Positions 1-11,839 of a DNA stretch of 64,000 nucleotides are shown one piece after another. This DNA is from Actinomadura viridilutea (GTDB lineage: Bacteria; Actinomycetota; Actinomycetes; Streptosporangiales; Streptosporangiaceae): NCBI GenBank assembly GCA_003001795.1, contig PVNI01000003.1, positions 186,001-250,000 of the forward strand. The letters run 5' to 3'. Numbering within the stretch: the first letter of the stretch is position 1; the number at the start of each line of letters is the position of its first letter. Made by a program: the position numbers and the translations under genes. The notes under the pieces are model-generated. The model was given only the letters and a program-made list of their open reading frames with translations. It was not told where the DNA came from and searched no databases.

Positions 1-1
1 C

Positions 2-709
2 GATCCGAGCTGGCCCCCCGCGGTGCGGCACGCGCTGCTGTTCACGGTGGTGTTCGTCGGCGGGGCGCTGCTGCTCGGCGCGTTCCTGGCGTTCCTCATG
101 GAGAAGGGGATCAAGGCGGAGGCGGGCTTTCGGGCCGTCTACCTGTTCCCGATGGCGATCTCGTTCATCGCCAGCGGGGTGGTGTGGCGGTGGCTGATGA
201 ACCCGGCGCCGCCCGAACGCGCCGTCGGCCTCAACCAGCTGTTCGACAGGATCGGGCTGGGCCTGCTGGCCAACGACTGGTGGCAGAACCGGACGTGGGG
301 CATGGCGGCCATGGCCGTCCCCGCCATCTGGCAGATGACCGGCTACGTCATGGCGCTGTACCTGGCCGGGTTCCGCGGCGTCCCCGACGACCTGCGCGAG
401 GCGGCCCGGGTGGACGGCGCCTCCGAGTGGCAGGTGTACCGGTACGTGGTGTTCCCGCAGCTGCGGCCGGTGACGCTGTCCGCCCTGATCATCCTCGGGC
501 ACATCTCGCTGAAGGTGTTCGACCTGATCATGGCGATCGCGGGCAAGCAGATCATCACCTACGTGCCGGCCATCGCCACCTACGTGGAGGTGTTCGACCG
601 GCACGACCCCGCCAACGGCGCCACCATCGCCACCTACCTGCTGCTGGCGGTGGCGCTGCTGGTGATCCCCTATCTGGTGTGGTCGGTACGGGCGGAGCGT
701 GACCGGTGA
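2..709 (+). CDS. Sugar ABC transporter permease (MalF-type), 5'-truncated by the window edge
   Basis: Inner-membrane subunit of a carbohydrate ABC importer. The frame is open from base 2, and the residues before the first in-frame GTG (23) read as ordinary permease sequence, so the true start lies upstream of the window. Several hydrophobic helices are visible. The EAA loop that docks on the ATPase is present (LREAARVDGASEWQ, followed about 10 residues later by FPQLRPVT). The wording IWQMTGYVMALYLAG resembles the glucose/mannose permeases of the GtsB type (family knowledge). The gene overlaps the next permease by 4 bp (GTGA), so the two are translationally coupled. The substrate is inferred only; glucose is attractive because of the Entner-Doudoroff genes 8 kb away. 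Confidence 0.9.
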   Translation, partial: DPSWPPAVRHALLFTVVFVGGALLLGAFLAFLMEKGIKAEAGFRAVYLFPMAISFIASGVVWRWLMNPAPPERAVGLNQLFDRIGLGLLANDWWQNRTWGMAAMAVPAIWQMTGYVMALYLAGFRGVPDDLREAARVDGASEWQVYRYVVFPQLRPVTLSALIILGHISLKVFDLIMAIAGKQIITYVPAIATYVEVFDRHDPANGATIATYLLLAVALLVIPYLVWSVRAERDR

Positions 710-1590
710 GCGCGGAGACGAGCGTGGGGCGGCGGATCGGCGCGGACGCGGCACGGCGCCTGCCGGCCCGGCCGCGGGTGCTGCGGGGCGTGCGGTTCGC
801 GGTGCTGCTCGCCTTCGTGGTGCTCTTCCTGATCCCCGTGTACGTGCTGGTCGTGACCAGCTTCAAGTCGCTGCAGGAGGCCGACCCGTCGTCGGCGTGG
901 AGCCTGCCGCGCGACTGGAGCATGGACGGCTGGCGGGCGGCCTGGGAGTCGCTGCGGCCCGGCCTGGAGAACAGCGTCAAGATCGCGGTGAGCGGTTCGC
1001 TCATCTCGGCCGCGCTGGGCTCGATGAACGGCTACGTGCTGTCGAAGTGGCGCTTCCCCGGGGCCGACGCGGTGTTCACGCTGTTCCTGTTCGGGATGTT
1101 CATCCCGTACCAGGCGGTGATGATCCCGCTGGCCGGGCTGCTGACCGACATGGAGCTGGTGGGCACCGTCCGCGGGCTGGTGCTGGCGCACGTGGTGTAC
1201 GGCATCCCGATCTGCACGCTGATCTTCCGGAACTACTACGTCACGCTGCCGGACGAGCTGATCGAGGCGGCGCGGGTGGACGGCGCGGGGCTGCTGCGCA
1301 CCTACTGGTCGGTCGTGCTGCCGGTGTCGGGCCCGGCGTTCGCGGTGACGCTGATCTGGCAGTTCACCGCGATGTGGAACGACTTCCTGTTCGCGGTGTT
1401 CCTCGGCGCGCCCGACAGCTGGCCGGTGACGGTCCTGCTCAACAACACCGCGGGCTCGGGCGCGGTGGCCGTCCAGTACAACCAGCAGATGGCGTCGGCG
1501 CTGCTGGCGTCGCTGCCCACGCTGCTGGTGTACCTGCTGCTGGGACGGTTCTTCATGCGGGGTCTGATGGCGGGAGCGCTGAAGGGCTGA
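706..1590 (+). CDS. Sugar ABC transporter permease (MalG-type)
   Basis: Second membrane subunit of the importer, 294 aa, a normal family length. A basic N-terminus leads into a first helix around residues 28-50. The phrase NGYVLSKWRFPGAD and the strongly conserved GMFIPYQAV stretch are characteristic of GtsC-like glucose-type permeases. The EAA motif (LIEAARVDGAG) lies near residue 190. The GTG start overlaps the upstream TGA, giving a coupled permease pair. No binding protein or ATPase follows; the binding-protein gene is expected upstream of the window. The ATPase could be the MsiK-like protein encoded at 35448 (inference). Confidence 0.9.
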   Translation: MSAETSVGRRIGADAARRLPARPRVLRGVRFAVLLAFVVLFLIPVYVLVVTSFKSLQEADPSSAWSLPRDWSMDGWRAAWESLRPGLENSVKIAVSGSLISAALGSMNGYVLSKWRFPGADAVFTLFLFGMFIPYQAVMIPLAGLLTDMELVGTVRGLVLAHVVYGIPICTLIFRNYYVTLPDELIEAARVDGAGLLRTYWSVVLPVSGPAFAVTLIWQFTAMWNDFLFAVFLGAPDSWPVTVLLNNTAGSGAVAVQYNQQMASALLASLPTLLVYLLLGRFFMRGLMAGALKG

Positions 1591-1931
1591 CGGGGCCCGT
1601 ACGCGGCGCCGTGCACGTTTTGTCCCCCCTGAGTGTTTCCTGAGAATCTCAGGGCTCCTCCTTGCCGGTTCGGCGCCGATGGCGAATCATGGTGCGAACC
1701 GATCACCACGCCGGCCCCGACCGGCCTCCCGTACCGGACGACCCACCGTGACCCGACACGACCCGACCTCGCCGCGATGATCGGCCGCCATGGTCGCCTG
1801 ACGCTCCGGCGGCGGCGCGCCGACGGAGCCGGATCCCGCGCCGCGGACCGGGCGCCTCGCCCGCGACCGCCCGGCGACGACGCACGACGGCCCGGCGACG
1901 ACGGATGCCGGCGAGCACGGGAGGTGACCGC
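1591..1931. other. Intergenic region with a small perfect palindrome
   Basis: About 340 bp between the permease operon and the ASCH gene with no convincing coding sequence. It contains a 15-nt palindrome, CCTGAGAATCTCAGG (1639-1653). The single-base centre makes it a poor terminator hairpin and more like a protein-binding site. Nothing else is supported. Confidence 0.4.
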
Positions 1932-2369
1932 GTGCAGGCGATAAGCGTCCAGCAGCCCTGGGCCTTCGCGATCGCCCGGGGCGGCAAGACCGTCTCCAAC
2001 CAGGAGGCGTCCACCGCCTACCGCGGGCCGCTGCTCGTGCACGCGTCCATGCGGGTCGACCTCAAGGCCTGCGACTCCCCGCTGATCCAGGCCGCGGGCT
2101 GGGACCCGCGGGACCCGCTGGCGACGCTCGGCGCGGTCATCGCGGTGGCCCGCCTGGACGACGTGTGCTCGGCCGCCGTGCGCGGCGAGCCGTGCGACTG
2201 CGGGCCGTGGGCGGCCCCGTCGACGCACCACTGGCGTCTGGCCGACGTGCGGGCCCTGCCCCGCCCCATCGTCGCCCTCGGCCGCCCCGGGCTGTGGGAG
2301 CCCAATCCCACCCTGGTCGCCGAGGTCGAGCTCATGCTCGACTCGGCGTCCGCCGACCGTCCCACCTGA
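1932..2369 (+). CDS. ASCH-domain protein
   Basis: Small cytoplasmic protein of about 145 aa. Its N-terminus (QAISVQQPWAFAIARGGKTV, then YRGPLLVHAS) is the hallmark of the ASCH fold, a PUA-like beta-barrel that binds RNA or modified nucleotides. The GTG at 1932 is chosen because GGAGGTGA (about 1919-1926) sits 5-7 nt upstream and the conserved domain begins immediately; an upstream in-frame start at 1905 adds only nine non-conserved residues. A Cys pair (CDCG) lies mid-protein. The 3' end overlaps the convergent mug-like gene by 38 bp. The biological role of stand-alone ASCH proteins is not established. Confidence 0.8.
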   Translation: MQAISVQQPWAFAIARGGKTVSNQEASTAYRGPLLVHASMRVDLKACDSPLIQAAGWDPRDPLATLGAVIAVARLDDVCSAAVRGEPCDCGPWAAPSTHHWRLADVRALPRPIVALGRPGLWEPNPTLVAEVELMLDSASADRPT

Positions 2370-2940
2370 CCCGCGGCTCGTCCGCCTCGACGGCGCGGCG
2401 GAGGCGGGCGAGCTCGTCGGCGATCTTGTCGAGGGGCCACCCGGCGTTGAGGCCGCTGGGGTTGGGCAGCACCCACACGCGGGCCGGGCCGATCGTGTCG
2501 TCCTGCGGGCCGATCCGGGCGCGGGGCCTGCCGAACGCGGTGCGGTAGGCGGTGACCCCTTGGACGGCCAGGTAGCGGGGGCGGTGGCGTTCCACCAGCG
2601 CGACGAGGCGGCGGCCGCCCTCGCGCAGCTCCTCGTCGGTCAGCTCGTCGGCGCGGGCGGTGGCGCGGGACGCCAGGTTGGTGATGCCGAGCCCGTAGGA
2701 GGGCAGCAGGTGCTGCTCGGCCGGGGCCAGCAGCCGGTCGGTGAAGCCGGAGCGGTGCAGGGCGGGCCAGAAGCGGTTGCCGGGGCGGGCGAAGTGGTGG
2801 CCGGTCGCGCCCGAGTAGAGGCTCGGGTTGATGCCGCAGAACAGCACGCGCAGGGGCGTTCCGTCGGCGGGCAGCACGTCGGGGATCTCGCGGTCGCGGG
2901 CCGCCTCGAGGTCGGCCTTGGTGGGGCGTCGCGTCGTCAC
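2332..2940 (-). CDS. mug: G/U mismatch-specific DNA glycosylase (Mug/TDG family)
   Basis: Base-excision repair enzyme that removes uracil or thymine opposite guanine. The 202-aa protein carries the two family signatures: GINPS near residue 35, containing the catalytic Asn, and NPSGLN near residue 160, the intercalating loop. It also has the substrate-pocket wording HHFARPGNRFW, and its length is normal for actinobacterial Mug. The GTG start at 2940 lies one base after the stop of the TauE-like gene, so the two are probably cotranscribed and coupled. The 3' end overlaps the convergent ASCH gene. High GC content makes cytosine deamination repair relevant, but that link is general inference. Confidence 0.9.
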   Translation of the reverse strand: MTTRRPTKADLEAARDREIPDVLPADGTPLRVLFCGINPSLYSGATGHHFARPGNRFWPALHRSGFTDRLLAPAEQHLLPSYGLGITNLASRATARADELTDEELREGGRRLVALVERHRPRYLAVQGVTAYRTAFGRPRARIGPQDDTIGPARVWVLPNPSGLNAGWPLDKIADELARLRRAVEADEPRVRWDGRRTPSRA

Positions 2941-2941
2941 G

Positions 2942-3661
2942 TCACATCACACTACGGACGATCAGCGAGAGGGCGGACGCGCCCACGACGAGGCTGACGG
3001 CGATGCGCGTGCGCCCGGCGTCCAGGTAGCGGCGCAGCGGCCCGGCGGCGACGAATCCGGCGAGCACGAACGGGATCAGCGCCAGCCCGGCGAGGACCTG
3101 CTCGCGCGGCAGCTGCCCGGCCGCGGCGAGGGCGGCCAGCGACAGCACGGCGCCGACGGTGAAGAACACGGCGAGGGTGGCGCGCACGCGCGGTCCGCTC
3201 TCGCGCTGGTAGAGCAGCGCGATCGGGGGTCCGCTGATGCCCGAGGCGGTTCCGGTGGCGCCCGCGACCAGCCCGGCGGTGGTGAGGGTGGCGGGGGTGC
3301 GGGGCACGGTCCCCGTCCAGGCGCCGGCCGCGAGCGCGGCGAGCACCACCGCGCCGATCAACGCGCCGAACGCGTCGGCGGGAACGACGGCCACCACCCA
3401 GGCCCCCAGCAGGGTCCCGACCAGCCGGCCGCCGAACGCCCAGCGCAGGCCGCGCAGGTCGGCGTGGCGCATCTCCCGCGCCAGCGTCGCCAGCGGCAGC
3501 ACGGCCGCCGCGACCAGGACGGCGCCGGGCATGAGGGAGGGGAACAGCAGCGTGATGACGGGCGTGGCGACCAGTCCCACGCCGAGGCCGACGCTGCTCT
3601 GCACGATCGCGCCGGCCAGCACCGCCAGACCGCCGACCACGACGAAATCAAGATCAGGCAT
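2942..3661 (-). CDS. TauE/SafE-family membrane exporter
   Basis: Integral membrane protein of 239 aa with about seven hydrophobic segments. It has the duplicated TauE/SafE architecture: an N-terminal half with LAGAIVQSSVGLGVGLVATP and a central [18 protein letters not shown] motif. The family exports sulfite, sulfoacetate or related organosulfur anions, or C2/C1 carboxylates; the substrate cannot be deduced here. The ATG at 3661 has a weak CGGGG ribosome site just upstream. The gene directly precedes the mug-like gene with a 1-bp gap. A strong hairpin at 3723-3757 separates it from aconitase. Confidence 0.85.
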   Translation of the reverse strand: MPDLDFVVVGGLAVLAGAIVQSSVGLGVGLVATPVITLLFPSLMPGAVLVAAAVLPLATLAREMRHADLRGLRWAFGGRLVGTLLGAWVVAVVPADAFGALIGAVVLAALAAGAWTGTVPRTPATLTTAGLVAGATGTASGISGPPIALLYQRESGPRVRATLAVFFTVGAVLSLAALAAAGQLPREQVLAGLALIPFVLAGFVAAGPLRRYLDAGRTRIAVSLVVGASALSLIVRSVM

Positions 3662-3722
3662 GACCCCGGAACGCTACAACCCCACCGGTCCGATGGGGTT
3701 TCGGCGGGCGTCCCGAAACGGG

Positions 3723-3757
3723 ACGGGCCGTCCCCCGGCAGCCGGGGGACGGCCCGT
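3723..3757 (-). terminator. Hairpin terminator after acnA
   Basis: A perfect 17-bp GC-rich inverted repeat (arms 3723-3739 and 3741-3757) lies 16 bp past the aconitase stop and before the TauE-like gene. There is no T-tract, as is usual for actinomycete terminators. Confidence 0.75.
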
Positions 3758-3772
3758 GCCACGCGGCGCGGC

Positions 3773-6826
<3,054 letters not shown>

Positions 6827-6886
6827 CTACTTGCATCCCGCCGCGCGGTTCGCCGCCGGGAACCCGCTGGCCGCTCCGTACGTCTT

Positions 6887-6896
6887 CGATATATCG
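6887..6896. promoter_or_regulatory. PadR-type operator candidate
   Basis: CGATATATCG is a perfect AT-centred palindrome 50 bp before the padR start. It is followed at 6903-6921 by TATCGCGAGAG and ATCATCGAG half-sites. PadR repressors commonly autoregulate through AT-rich dyads containing TATCG, so autoregulation is plausible but unproven. Confidence 0.4.
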
Positions 6897-6947
6897 TTGT
6901 CGTATCGCGAGAGATCATCGAGAGTTTGTGGAAGGCGGTGGAGAACA

Positions 6948-7667
6948 TTGGGTGCCAGGTACGGGTCCGAGTGGCCGTGGGCGGCGTTGGCGGCGGCCAA
7001 GGTCGTGCCGAAGGCGGCCGTCGCGGCGGCGCACGCCGCGGCGTGGGGGCGCGGCGCCCACTGCGCCACGTGGACGCGCGGCGAGTTCCCCGGGTTCGGC
7101 TGGGTCTTCGGCGCGGGAGGCGGCCCGTGGGGGCCGGGCGCGCCGTGGGGCCGCGGCGGCTGGGGACGAGGCGCACCGTGGGCCAAGGGCCCCAAGGCGC
7201 GCAAGGGCAACGTGCGGGCGGCGATCCTGGCGCTGCTGGCCGAGGAGCCGCGCAACGGCTACCAGATCATCCAGGAGATCGCCGAACGCAGCGGCGGCGC
7301 CTGGCGGCCCAGCCCCGGCGCGGTGTACCCGGCGCTGCAGCAGCTGGTCGACGAGGGCCTGATCCGCGGTGACGAGGGCGAGGGCCGCCGCGTCTACCAC
7401 CTGACCGACGAGGGCCGCGCCTACGTCGACGCGCACGCCGACGAGCTGCGCGAGCCGTGGGCGGCGATGACGCCCGACTTCGGCGAGGGCGTCCCCGAAC
7501 TGTTCAAGCAGGCCGCGCAGACCGGGGCCGCGCTGATGCAGATCGTGCACTCGGGCTCGCCCGACCAGGTCGCCCGGGCGCGCGACGTCCTGGCCCAGGC
7601 GCGGCGCGACCTGTACCGGATCCTGGCCGAGGACGGCGACGACGGCGGCGACGACGGTGAGGAGTGA
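6948..7667 (+). CDS. PadR-family transcriptional regulator
   Basis: Winged-helix repressor, about 239 aa. The N-terminal 75 residues are an Ala-rich segment followed by a Gly/Trp/Pro linker (around GGGPWGPGAPWGRGGWGRG). The PadR domain begins near NVRAAILALLAEEPRNGYQI and contains the conserved GAVYPALQQL recognition helix. A C-terminal helical dimerisation region and an acidic tail follow. The TTG at 6948 has a GGTGGAG site close upstream, whereas the earlier TTG at 6831 has none and adds unconserved residues. The stop lies just before the DUF1707 gene, so the two form an operon. The ligand is unknown. Confidence 0.85.
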   Translation: MGARYGSEWPWAALAAAKVVPKAAVAAAHAAAWGRGAHCATWTRGEFPGFGWVFGAGGGPWGPGAPWGRGGWGRGAPWAKGPKARKGNVRAAILALLAEEPRNGYQIIQEIAERSGGAWRPSPGAVYPALQQLVDEGLIRGDEGEGRRVYHLTDEGRAYVDAHADELREPWAAMTPDFGEGVPELFKQAAQTGAALMQIVHSGSPDQVARARDVLAQARRDLYRILAEDGDDGGDDGEE

Positions 7668-7674
7668 CGGCGCC

Positions 7675-8178
7675 GTGCCCCGTACCGACTCCGACCGGCT
7701 GCGCATCGGCGACGCCGAACGGGACGCCGTCGCCAAGGCCCTGCACGACCACTTCGCGGCCGGGCGGCTGACCCGCGAGGAGCTCGACCAGCGGTTGGAC
7801 GCGACGCTGGCCGCCAAGACGCGCGGCGACCTCGCCGCGGTCGTCCACGACCTCCCCGAGCCGACGGGCCTCCCCCGGCCGTCCGTGCCGGCGTTCGCGC
7901 CCATGCCGGGCTGGGCGCCGGGCTTCGCGCCGCATCCGGCGTTCGCCCATCGCCATCATCCGGCGTTCGCGCACCACCACACTTTGGTGCACGGCCACCG
8001 GCGCCGCCACGTCGTGTTCCCGGTGCTGCTGGCCGTCTTCACGGTGACGACGTTCACCCTGGGCGCGGGAGCGGGCCTGCTCGCGGTGCTGCACCTGGGC
8101 CTGCTGGTGTGGACGATGCGCGCCGTCGCGCTCACCGCGGCCCGGCGCCGCGCCCGCCGAGCCGACGAACCTTCCTGA
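7675..8178 (+). CDS. DUF1707 (SHOCT-like) membrane protein
   Basis: A 167-aa protein. Residues 1-55 form a DUF1707 domain (RIGDAERDAVAKALHDHFAA, then LTREELDQRLDATLAAKT), a small helical domain common in actinobacterial membrane proteins. A proline/histidine-rich linker follows, with repeated HPAFAHRHH-like wording that may bind metal. The C-terminus has one or two hydrophobic segments. GTG 7675 is preferred because GAGGAG lies 10 nt upstream; GTG 7657, overlapping padR, is possible. Its position behind padR suggests the regulator controls it. The molecular role of DUF1707 is not known. Confidence 0.8.
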   Translation: MPRTDSDRLRIGDAERDAVAKALHDHFAAGRLTREELDQRLDATLAAKTRGDLAAVVHDLPEPTGLPRPSVPAFAPMPGWAPGFAPHPAFAHRHHPAFAHHHTLVHGHRRRHVVFPVLLAVFTVTTFTLGAGAGLLAVLHLGLLVWTMRAVALTAARRRARRADEPS

Positions 8179-8195
8179 CCTCAGCGCCTCCAGAA

Positions 8196-8221
8196 GGCGT
8201 CCCCAGGAGGCGTCCCCAGGA
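8196..8221. repeat. Two tandem copies of a 13-bp unit
   Basis: GGCGTCCCCAGGA occurs twice back to back (8196-8208, 8209-8221) and runs into the terminator hairpin that follows. It may be replication slippage. Confidence 0.7.
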
Positions 8222-8254
8222 GGCATGGACCGGAACCAACGGTCCATGCCTCCT
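8218..8254. terminator. Bidirectional terminator between DUF1707 and eda
   Basis: Perfect 15-bp stem (8218-8232 / 8240-8254) with a 7-nt loop, followed by TTT. It lies between the convergent DUF1707 and eda genes and can serve both. Confidence 0.85.
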
Positions 8255-8264
8255 TTCGCGAGTC

Positions 8265-8888
8265 TCAAGGACGAAGGGCGGCGGCCTTGGCGGCGAGCTC
8301 CCGGATGCGGTCCCAGTCGCCCCCGCGGACGGCGTCCTTCGGGGTGATCCAGCTCCCGCCGACGCACCCGACGTTCGGCAGCGCCAGGTAGCGGGACGCG
8401 TTGTCGGCGCTGATGCCGCCGGTGGGGCAGAACCGCACCTGCGGCAGCGGCCCGCCCAGCGACTTGAGGTAGGCGGGGCCGCCCGCGGACTCGGCCGGGA
8501 AGAACTTCATCGCGGTGACGCCGTGCTCCAGCAGCGCCATCGCCTCGGAGGCGGTGGACACCCCGGGCAGGAACGCCAGCCCGGTCGCGGCCATCGCCTC
8601 GCGCAGCCGGTCGGTGCAGCCGGGGCTGACCAGGAAGCGCGCCCCGGCCTCGGCGGCGCGCGCGGCGTCCTCGGGGCGCACGACGGTGCCCGCGCCGACG
8701 ACGGCGTCCGGCACCTCGGCGGCGATCCGCTCGATCGCGGAGAGCGCGGCGGGCGTGCGCAGCGTGACCTCGATGGCGGGCAGGCCGCCCTCGACCAGCG
8801 CCCGCGCCAGCGGCACGGCGGCGTCGGCGTCGTCCAGCACCACCACCGGCACGACGGGGGCCAGGTCGAACAGTTCCTCGGTTCTCAT
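8265..8888 (-). CDS. eda: KDPG aldolase (2-dehydro-3-deoxyphosphogluconate aldolase)
   Basis: Last enzyme of the Entner-Doudoroff pathway, splitting KDPG to pyruvate and glyceraldehyde-3-phosphate. The 207-aa TIM-barrel protein shows the catalytic Glu40 in AIEVTLRT, the Schiff-base Lys128 in [11 protein letters not shown] and the phosphate-binding FCPTGGI motif. The ATG at 8888 overlaps the glucokinase TGA (ATGA) and has GGAG 7-10 nt upstream. It is the third gene of the edd-glk-eda operon and ends at the bidirectional hairpin. The length is typical for bacterial Eda. Confidence 0.95.
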   Translation of the reverse strand: MRTEELFDLAPVVPVVVLDDADAAVPLARALVEGGLPAIEVTLRTPAALSAIERIAAEVPDAVVGAGTVVRPEDAARAAEAGARFLVSPGCTDRLREAMAATGLAFLPGVSTASEAMALLEHGVTAMKFFPAESAGGPAYLKSLGGPLPQVRFCPTGGISADNASRYLALPNVGCVGGSWITPKDAVRGGDWDRIRELAAKAAALRP

Positions 8889-9865
8889 ACGGTCTCCAGG
8901 GTAGGGACGGCCGCCTGCTCGAGATGGGCGGCGGCGCCGAGCAGGGCCGGGTAGGGGTGGACGATGAGCGCGGTCGGGATCGCCCGCAGGTAGCCCTCGA
9001 CGGGCGGTTTGGCCTCGAACCGGGCGCGGAAGTCGCTGGCCCGCAGCGTGTCGGCGATCCGCGGCAGGATGCCGCCGCCGAGGTAGACGCCGCCGCGCGC
9101 GCCCAGCGTGAGCGCCGCGTTCCCGGCGAACGAGCCGAGCAGCGCGCAGAACATGCCCACCGCGTCCGCGCACAGCGGGTCGTCGAGGTCGGCGACGATC
9201 TGCGCGGCGGTCCGCGGCTCGGGGGGCGTGCCGCGGACGGTCCCCAGCAGCCGGTGCAGGCGCGCCAGGCCGTCCCCGGACAGCAGCAGTTCGGCGCTTG
9301 CTGCGCCGCGCTCGGCCCGCAGCAGCCGCGCCACCTCGATCTCCTCGTCGGTGGCCGCGGGCACGTCGACGTGGCCGCCCTCCCCGGGGGCGGGGAGCCA
9401 GCGGCCGGACGCGGGGACGAGCCCGGCGACGCCGAGGCCCGTGCCGGGGCCGAGCACCGCCAGCGGGGCGGTGCCGTCCGGCGCGGGCGCCGCGTCCCCG
9501 CCCACGGGGCGCACGTCGTCCGCGCCGAGCGCCGGCAGCGACGCCGCCAGCGCCGCGAAGTCGTTGACGACCTCGACGAACGGCAGGCCGAGGCGTTCGC
9601 GGACGTCCCCCACGGTGCCCGGCTCCCAGGCGGCGTTGGTGAGGTGGTAGCGGCCGCCGCCGACCGGCCCCGCCACCGCCAGGCACGCGGCGGCGGGCCG
9701 CACGTCCTCCTCGGCCAGGTAGGCGGCCGCGGCCTCCCCCAGCCCGGTGAAGTCCCGGGTCGGCAGGACGCGCACCCTGGAAGGCGCGGCGCCCGGCGAC
9801 TCGACGAGCGCGAACCGGGCGTTCGTGCCGCCCACGTCGCCGACCAGCCACGGCCCGCCGGTCAC
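8885..9865 (-). CDS. glk: Glucokinase (Glk, PF02685 type)
   Basis: Phosphorylates glucose to glucose-6-phosphate with ATP in the cytoplasm. The 326-aa protein has the N-terminal phosphate-binding loop [12 protein letters not shown], the catalytic Asp in VNDFAA and the second ATP-binding stretch [11 protein letters not shown]. It lacks the CxCGxxGC zinc motif of ROK glucokinases, which places it with the E. coli Glk type; most actinomycetes use the ROK enzyme, so this is mildly unusual. Its GTG start overlaps the edd stop and its stop overlaps the eda start, so translation of the three genes is coupled. Confidence 0.93.
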   Translation of the reverse strand: MTGGPWLVGDVGGTNARFALVESPGAAPSRVRVLPTRDFTGLGEAAAAYLAEEDVRPAAACLAVAGPVGGGRYHLTNAAWEPGTVGDVRERLGLPFVEVVNDFAALAASLPALGADDVRPVGGDAAPAPDGTAPLAVLGPGTGLGVAGLVPASGRWLPAPGEGGHVDVPAATDEEIEVARLLRAERGAASAELLLSGDGLARLHRLLGTVRGTPPEPRTAAQIVADLDDPLCADAVGMFCALLGSFAGNAALTLGARGGVYLGGGILPRIADTLRASDFRARFEAKPPVEGYLRAIPTALIVHPYPALLGAAAHLEQAAVPTLETV

Positions 9866-11691
9866 ACGACCACCCCGGCGCCGCGCTCGGCCGGTCCGGC
9901 CGCCGCGCGGAAGGCGTCGAACAGCTCGCGGCCGGTGCCCGTCCACGCGCCCCGCTCGGCGGCGCCCCCGGCGGGCTCCCGGGCGGCGAGCTCCTCGTCG
10001 GACACCAGCGCCTCGAGCAGGCCCTTGTCGGCGTCCAGGCGGATGACGTCGCCGTCGCGCAGCCGGGCCAGCGGGCCGCCCGCCGCGGCCTCCGGCGACA
10101 GGTGGATCGCGGCGGGCACCGTCCCGGACGCGCCCGACATCCGGCCGTCGGTGACGAGCGCGACGCGGTGGCCGCGGTCCTGCAGCACCGACAGCGGCGG
10201 AGTGAGGCGGTGCAGCTCGGGCATGCCGTTGGCGCGCGGCCCCTGGTAGCGGACGACCACGACCACGTCGCGGTCCAGCTCCCCGGCGGCGAACGCCCGC
10301 TGCAGCTCCTCCTGCGAGCCGAACACCCGGGCGGGCGCCTCCACGGCGCGGTGCTCGGGCTTGACCGCCGAGACCTTGATGACGGCGCGGCCCAGGTTGC
10401 CGCTCACGGTGCGCAGCCCGCCCTGCGCGTCGAACGGCTCGTCCACCGGCCGCAGGACGGAGGTGTCGGCGGAGGCGTCCGGGCCCGGCTCCCAGACGAG
10501 CCCGTCCGGCGTCAGCTTCGGGGCGTCGCGGTAGGCGGCGAGCGTGTCGCCGGCGACCGTGCGGGCGTCCTCGTGCAGCAGCCCGGCGTCCAGCAGCTCG
10601 CCGATGAGGAACGCGGTGCCGCCCGCGGCGTGGAAGTGGTTCACGTCGGCGGCGCCGTTGGGGTACAGGCGGGTGAGCAGTGGCGTGACGGCGGACAGCT
10701 CGTCGAAGTCGTCCCAGGTCAGCTCGATCCCCGCGGCCGCGGCCATCGCCACCAGGTGCAGGGTGTGGTTGGTGGACCCGCCGGTGGCCAGCAGCGCCAC
10801 GACGCCGTTGACGAACGCGCGCTCGTCCAGCATCTCCCCGATGGGCGTGTAGGCGTCGTCGCCCTTGAACGCCGTCAGCTCCAGGACGCGGCGCGCCGCC
10901 GCGTCGGTGAGGGCGTCGCGCAGGTCGGTGCCGGGCGGCACGAAGCTGGCGCCCGGCAGGTGCAGCCCCATCGCCTCCATCAGCAGCTGGTTGGAGTTGG
11001 CGGTGCCGTAGAACGTGCAGGTGCCGGGCGAGTGGTAGGACTTGGCCTCGGCCTCCAGCAGCTCGTCGCGGCCGATCTCGCCCGCCGCGTACCGCTTGCG
11101 CACCTTGGCCTTCTCGGCGTTGGGCAGCCCGGACGGCATCGGCCCGGCCGGCACCAGGATGACCGGCAGGTGCCCGAACGACAGCGCCCCGATGACCAGC
11201 CCGGGGACGATCTTGTCGCAGGTGCCGAGCAGCAGCGCCCCGTCGAACATGTCGTGCGACAGCGCCACGGCGGTGGCCATGGCGACCACGTCCCGGCTGA
11301 ACAGCGACAGCTCCATGCCGGCGCGCCCCTGCGTGATGCCGTCGCACATGGCGGGCACGCCCCCCGCGAACTGGGCGGTGCCGCCCGCCTCGGCGACCGC
11401 CGCCTTGATCCGGTCGGGGTAGTCCTTGAGCGGCTGGTGCGCCGACAGCATGTCGTTGTAGGCCGACACGATCGCGATGTTGGGGGCGGCGTCGCCGCGC
11501 AGCCGCAGCTTCTCCAGCGGACCGCAGGCGGCGAAGCCGTGCGCCAGGTTGGCGCAGCCGAGCGCGGTGCGCGCCGGGCCGGCGGCGCGGGCCTCGGCGA
11601 TGCGGCGCAGGTACGCGGCGCGCCGTTCGGCGCTGCGTTCGGCGATCCGCCGGGTGACGCGCGCCACGACGGGATGCGGCGTGGTGCTCAT
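9862..11691 (-). CDS. edd: Phosphogluconate dehydratase
   Basis: First committed enzyme of the Entner-Doudoroff pathway, converting 6-phosphogluconate to KDPG with an Fe-S cluster. The 609-aa protein belongs to the IlvD/Edd family. Cluster cysteines are visible in [16 protein letters not shown] and [11 protein letters not shown], with a third in [15 protein letters not shown]; that last wording is specific to Edd rather than to dihydroxy-acid dehydratase. The ATG at 11691 has GGAG 7-10 nt upstream. It is first gene of edd-glk-eda and is divergent from a ROK repressor across a 148-bp intergenic region, which is the likely site of control. Confidence 0.95.
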   Translation of the reverse strand: MSTTPHPVVARVTRRIAERSAERRAAYLRRIAEARAAGPARTALGCANLAHGFAACGPLEKLRLRGDAAPNIAIVSAYNDMLSAHQPLKDYPDRIKAAVAEAGGTAQFAGGVPAMCDGITQGRAGMELSLFSRDVVAMATAVALSHDMFDGALLLGTCDKIVPGLVIGALSFGHLPVILVPAGPMPSGLPNAEKAKVRKRYAAGEIGRDELLEAEAKSYHSPGTCTFYGTANSNQLLMEAMGLHLPGASFVPPGTDLRDALTDAAARRVLELTAFKGDDAYTPIGEMLDERAFVNGVVALLATGGSTNHTLHLVAMAAAAGIELTWDDFDELSAVTPLLTRLYPNGAADVNHFHAAGGTAFLIGELLDAGLLHEDARTVAGDTLAAYRDAPKLTPDGLVWEPGPDASADTSVLRPVDEPFDAQGGLRTVSGNLGRAVIKVSAVKPEHRAVEAPARVFGSQEELQRAFAAGELDRDVVVVVRYQGPRANGMPELHRLTPPLSVLQDRGHRVALVTDGRMSGASGTVPAAIHLSPEAAAGGPLARLRDGDVIRLDADKGLLEALVSDEELAAREPAGGAAERGAWTGTGRELFDAFRAAAGPAERGAGVVV

Positions 11692-11839
11692 AGAACGCTC
11701 CAGAACCGGGAAGAACGATCGCTTCGCAACCTATCGCGCTAAGGAAAACTAAGACAACAGACTTACGCAGGTTGCATGACAAAAGTCCCCGACTTCAGCC
11801 CTGTGGACATCCGCAAGGCACTCGTGCTTCACTGGCGGA
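11692..11839. promoter_or_regulatory. Divergent promoter region edd / ROK regulator
   Basis: This 148-bp region is locally AT-richer than its surroundings. A TAAG-N8-CTTA inverted repeat (11750-11765) is the only symmetric element seen. It is a candidate operator for the adjacent ROK repressor. Promoter boxes could not be assigned with confidence. Confidence 0.45.

Noticed and set aside
6831..6947. Earlier TTG start for the PadR regulator
   Set aside because: No ribosome site, and the extra 39 residues run through the operator-like sequences; the TTG at 6948 has a GGTGGAG site.
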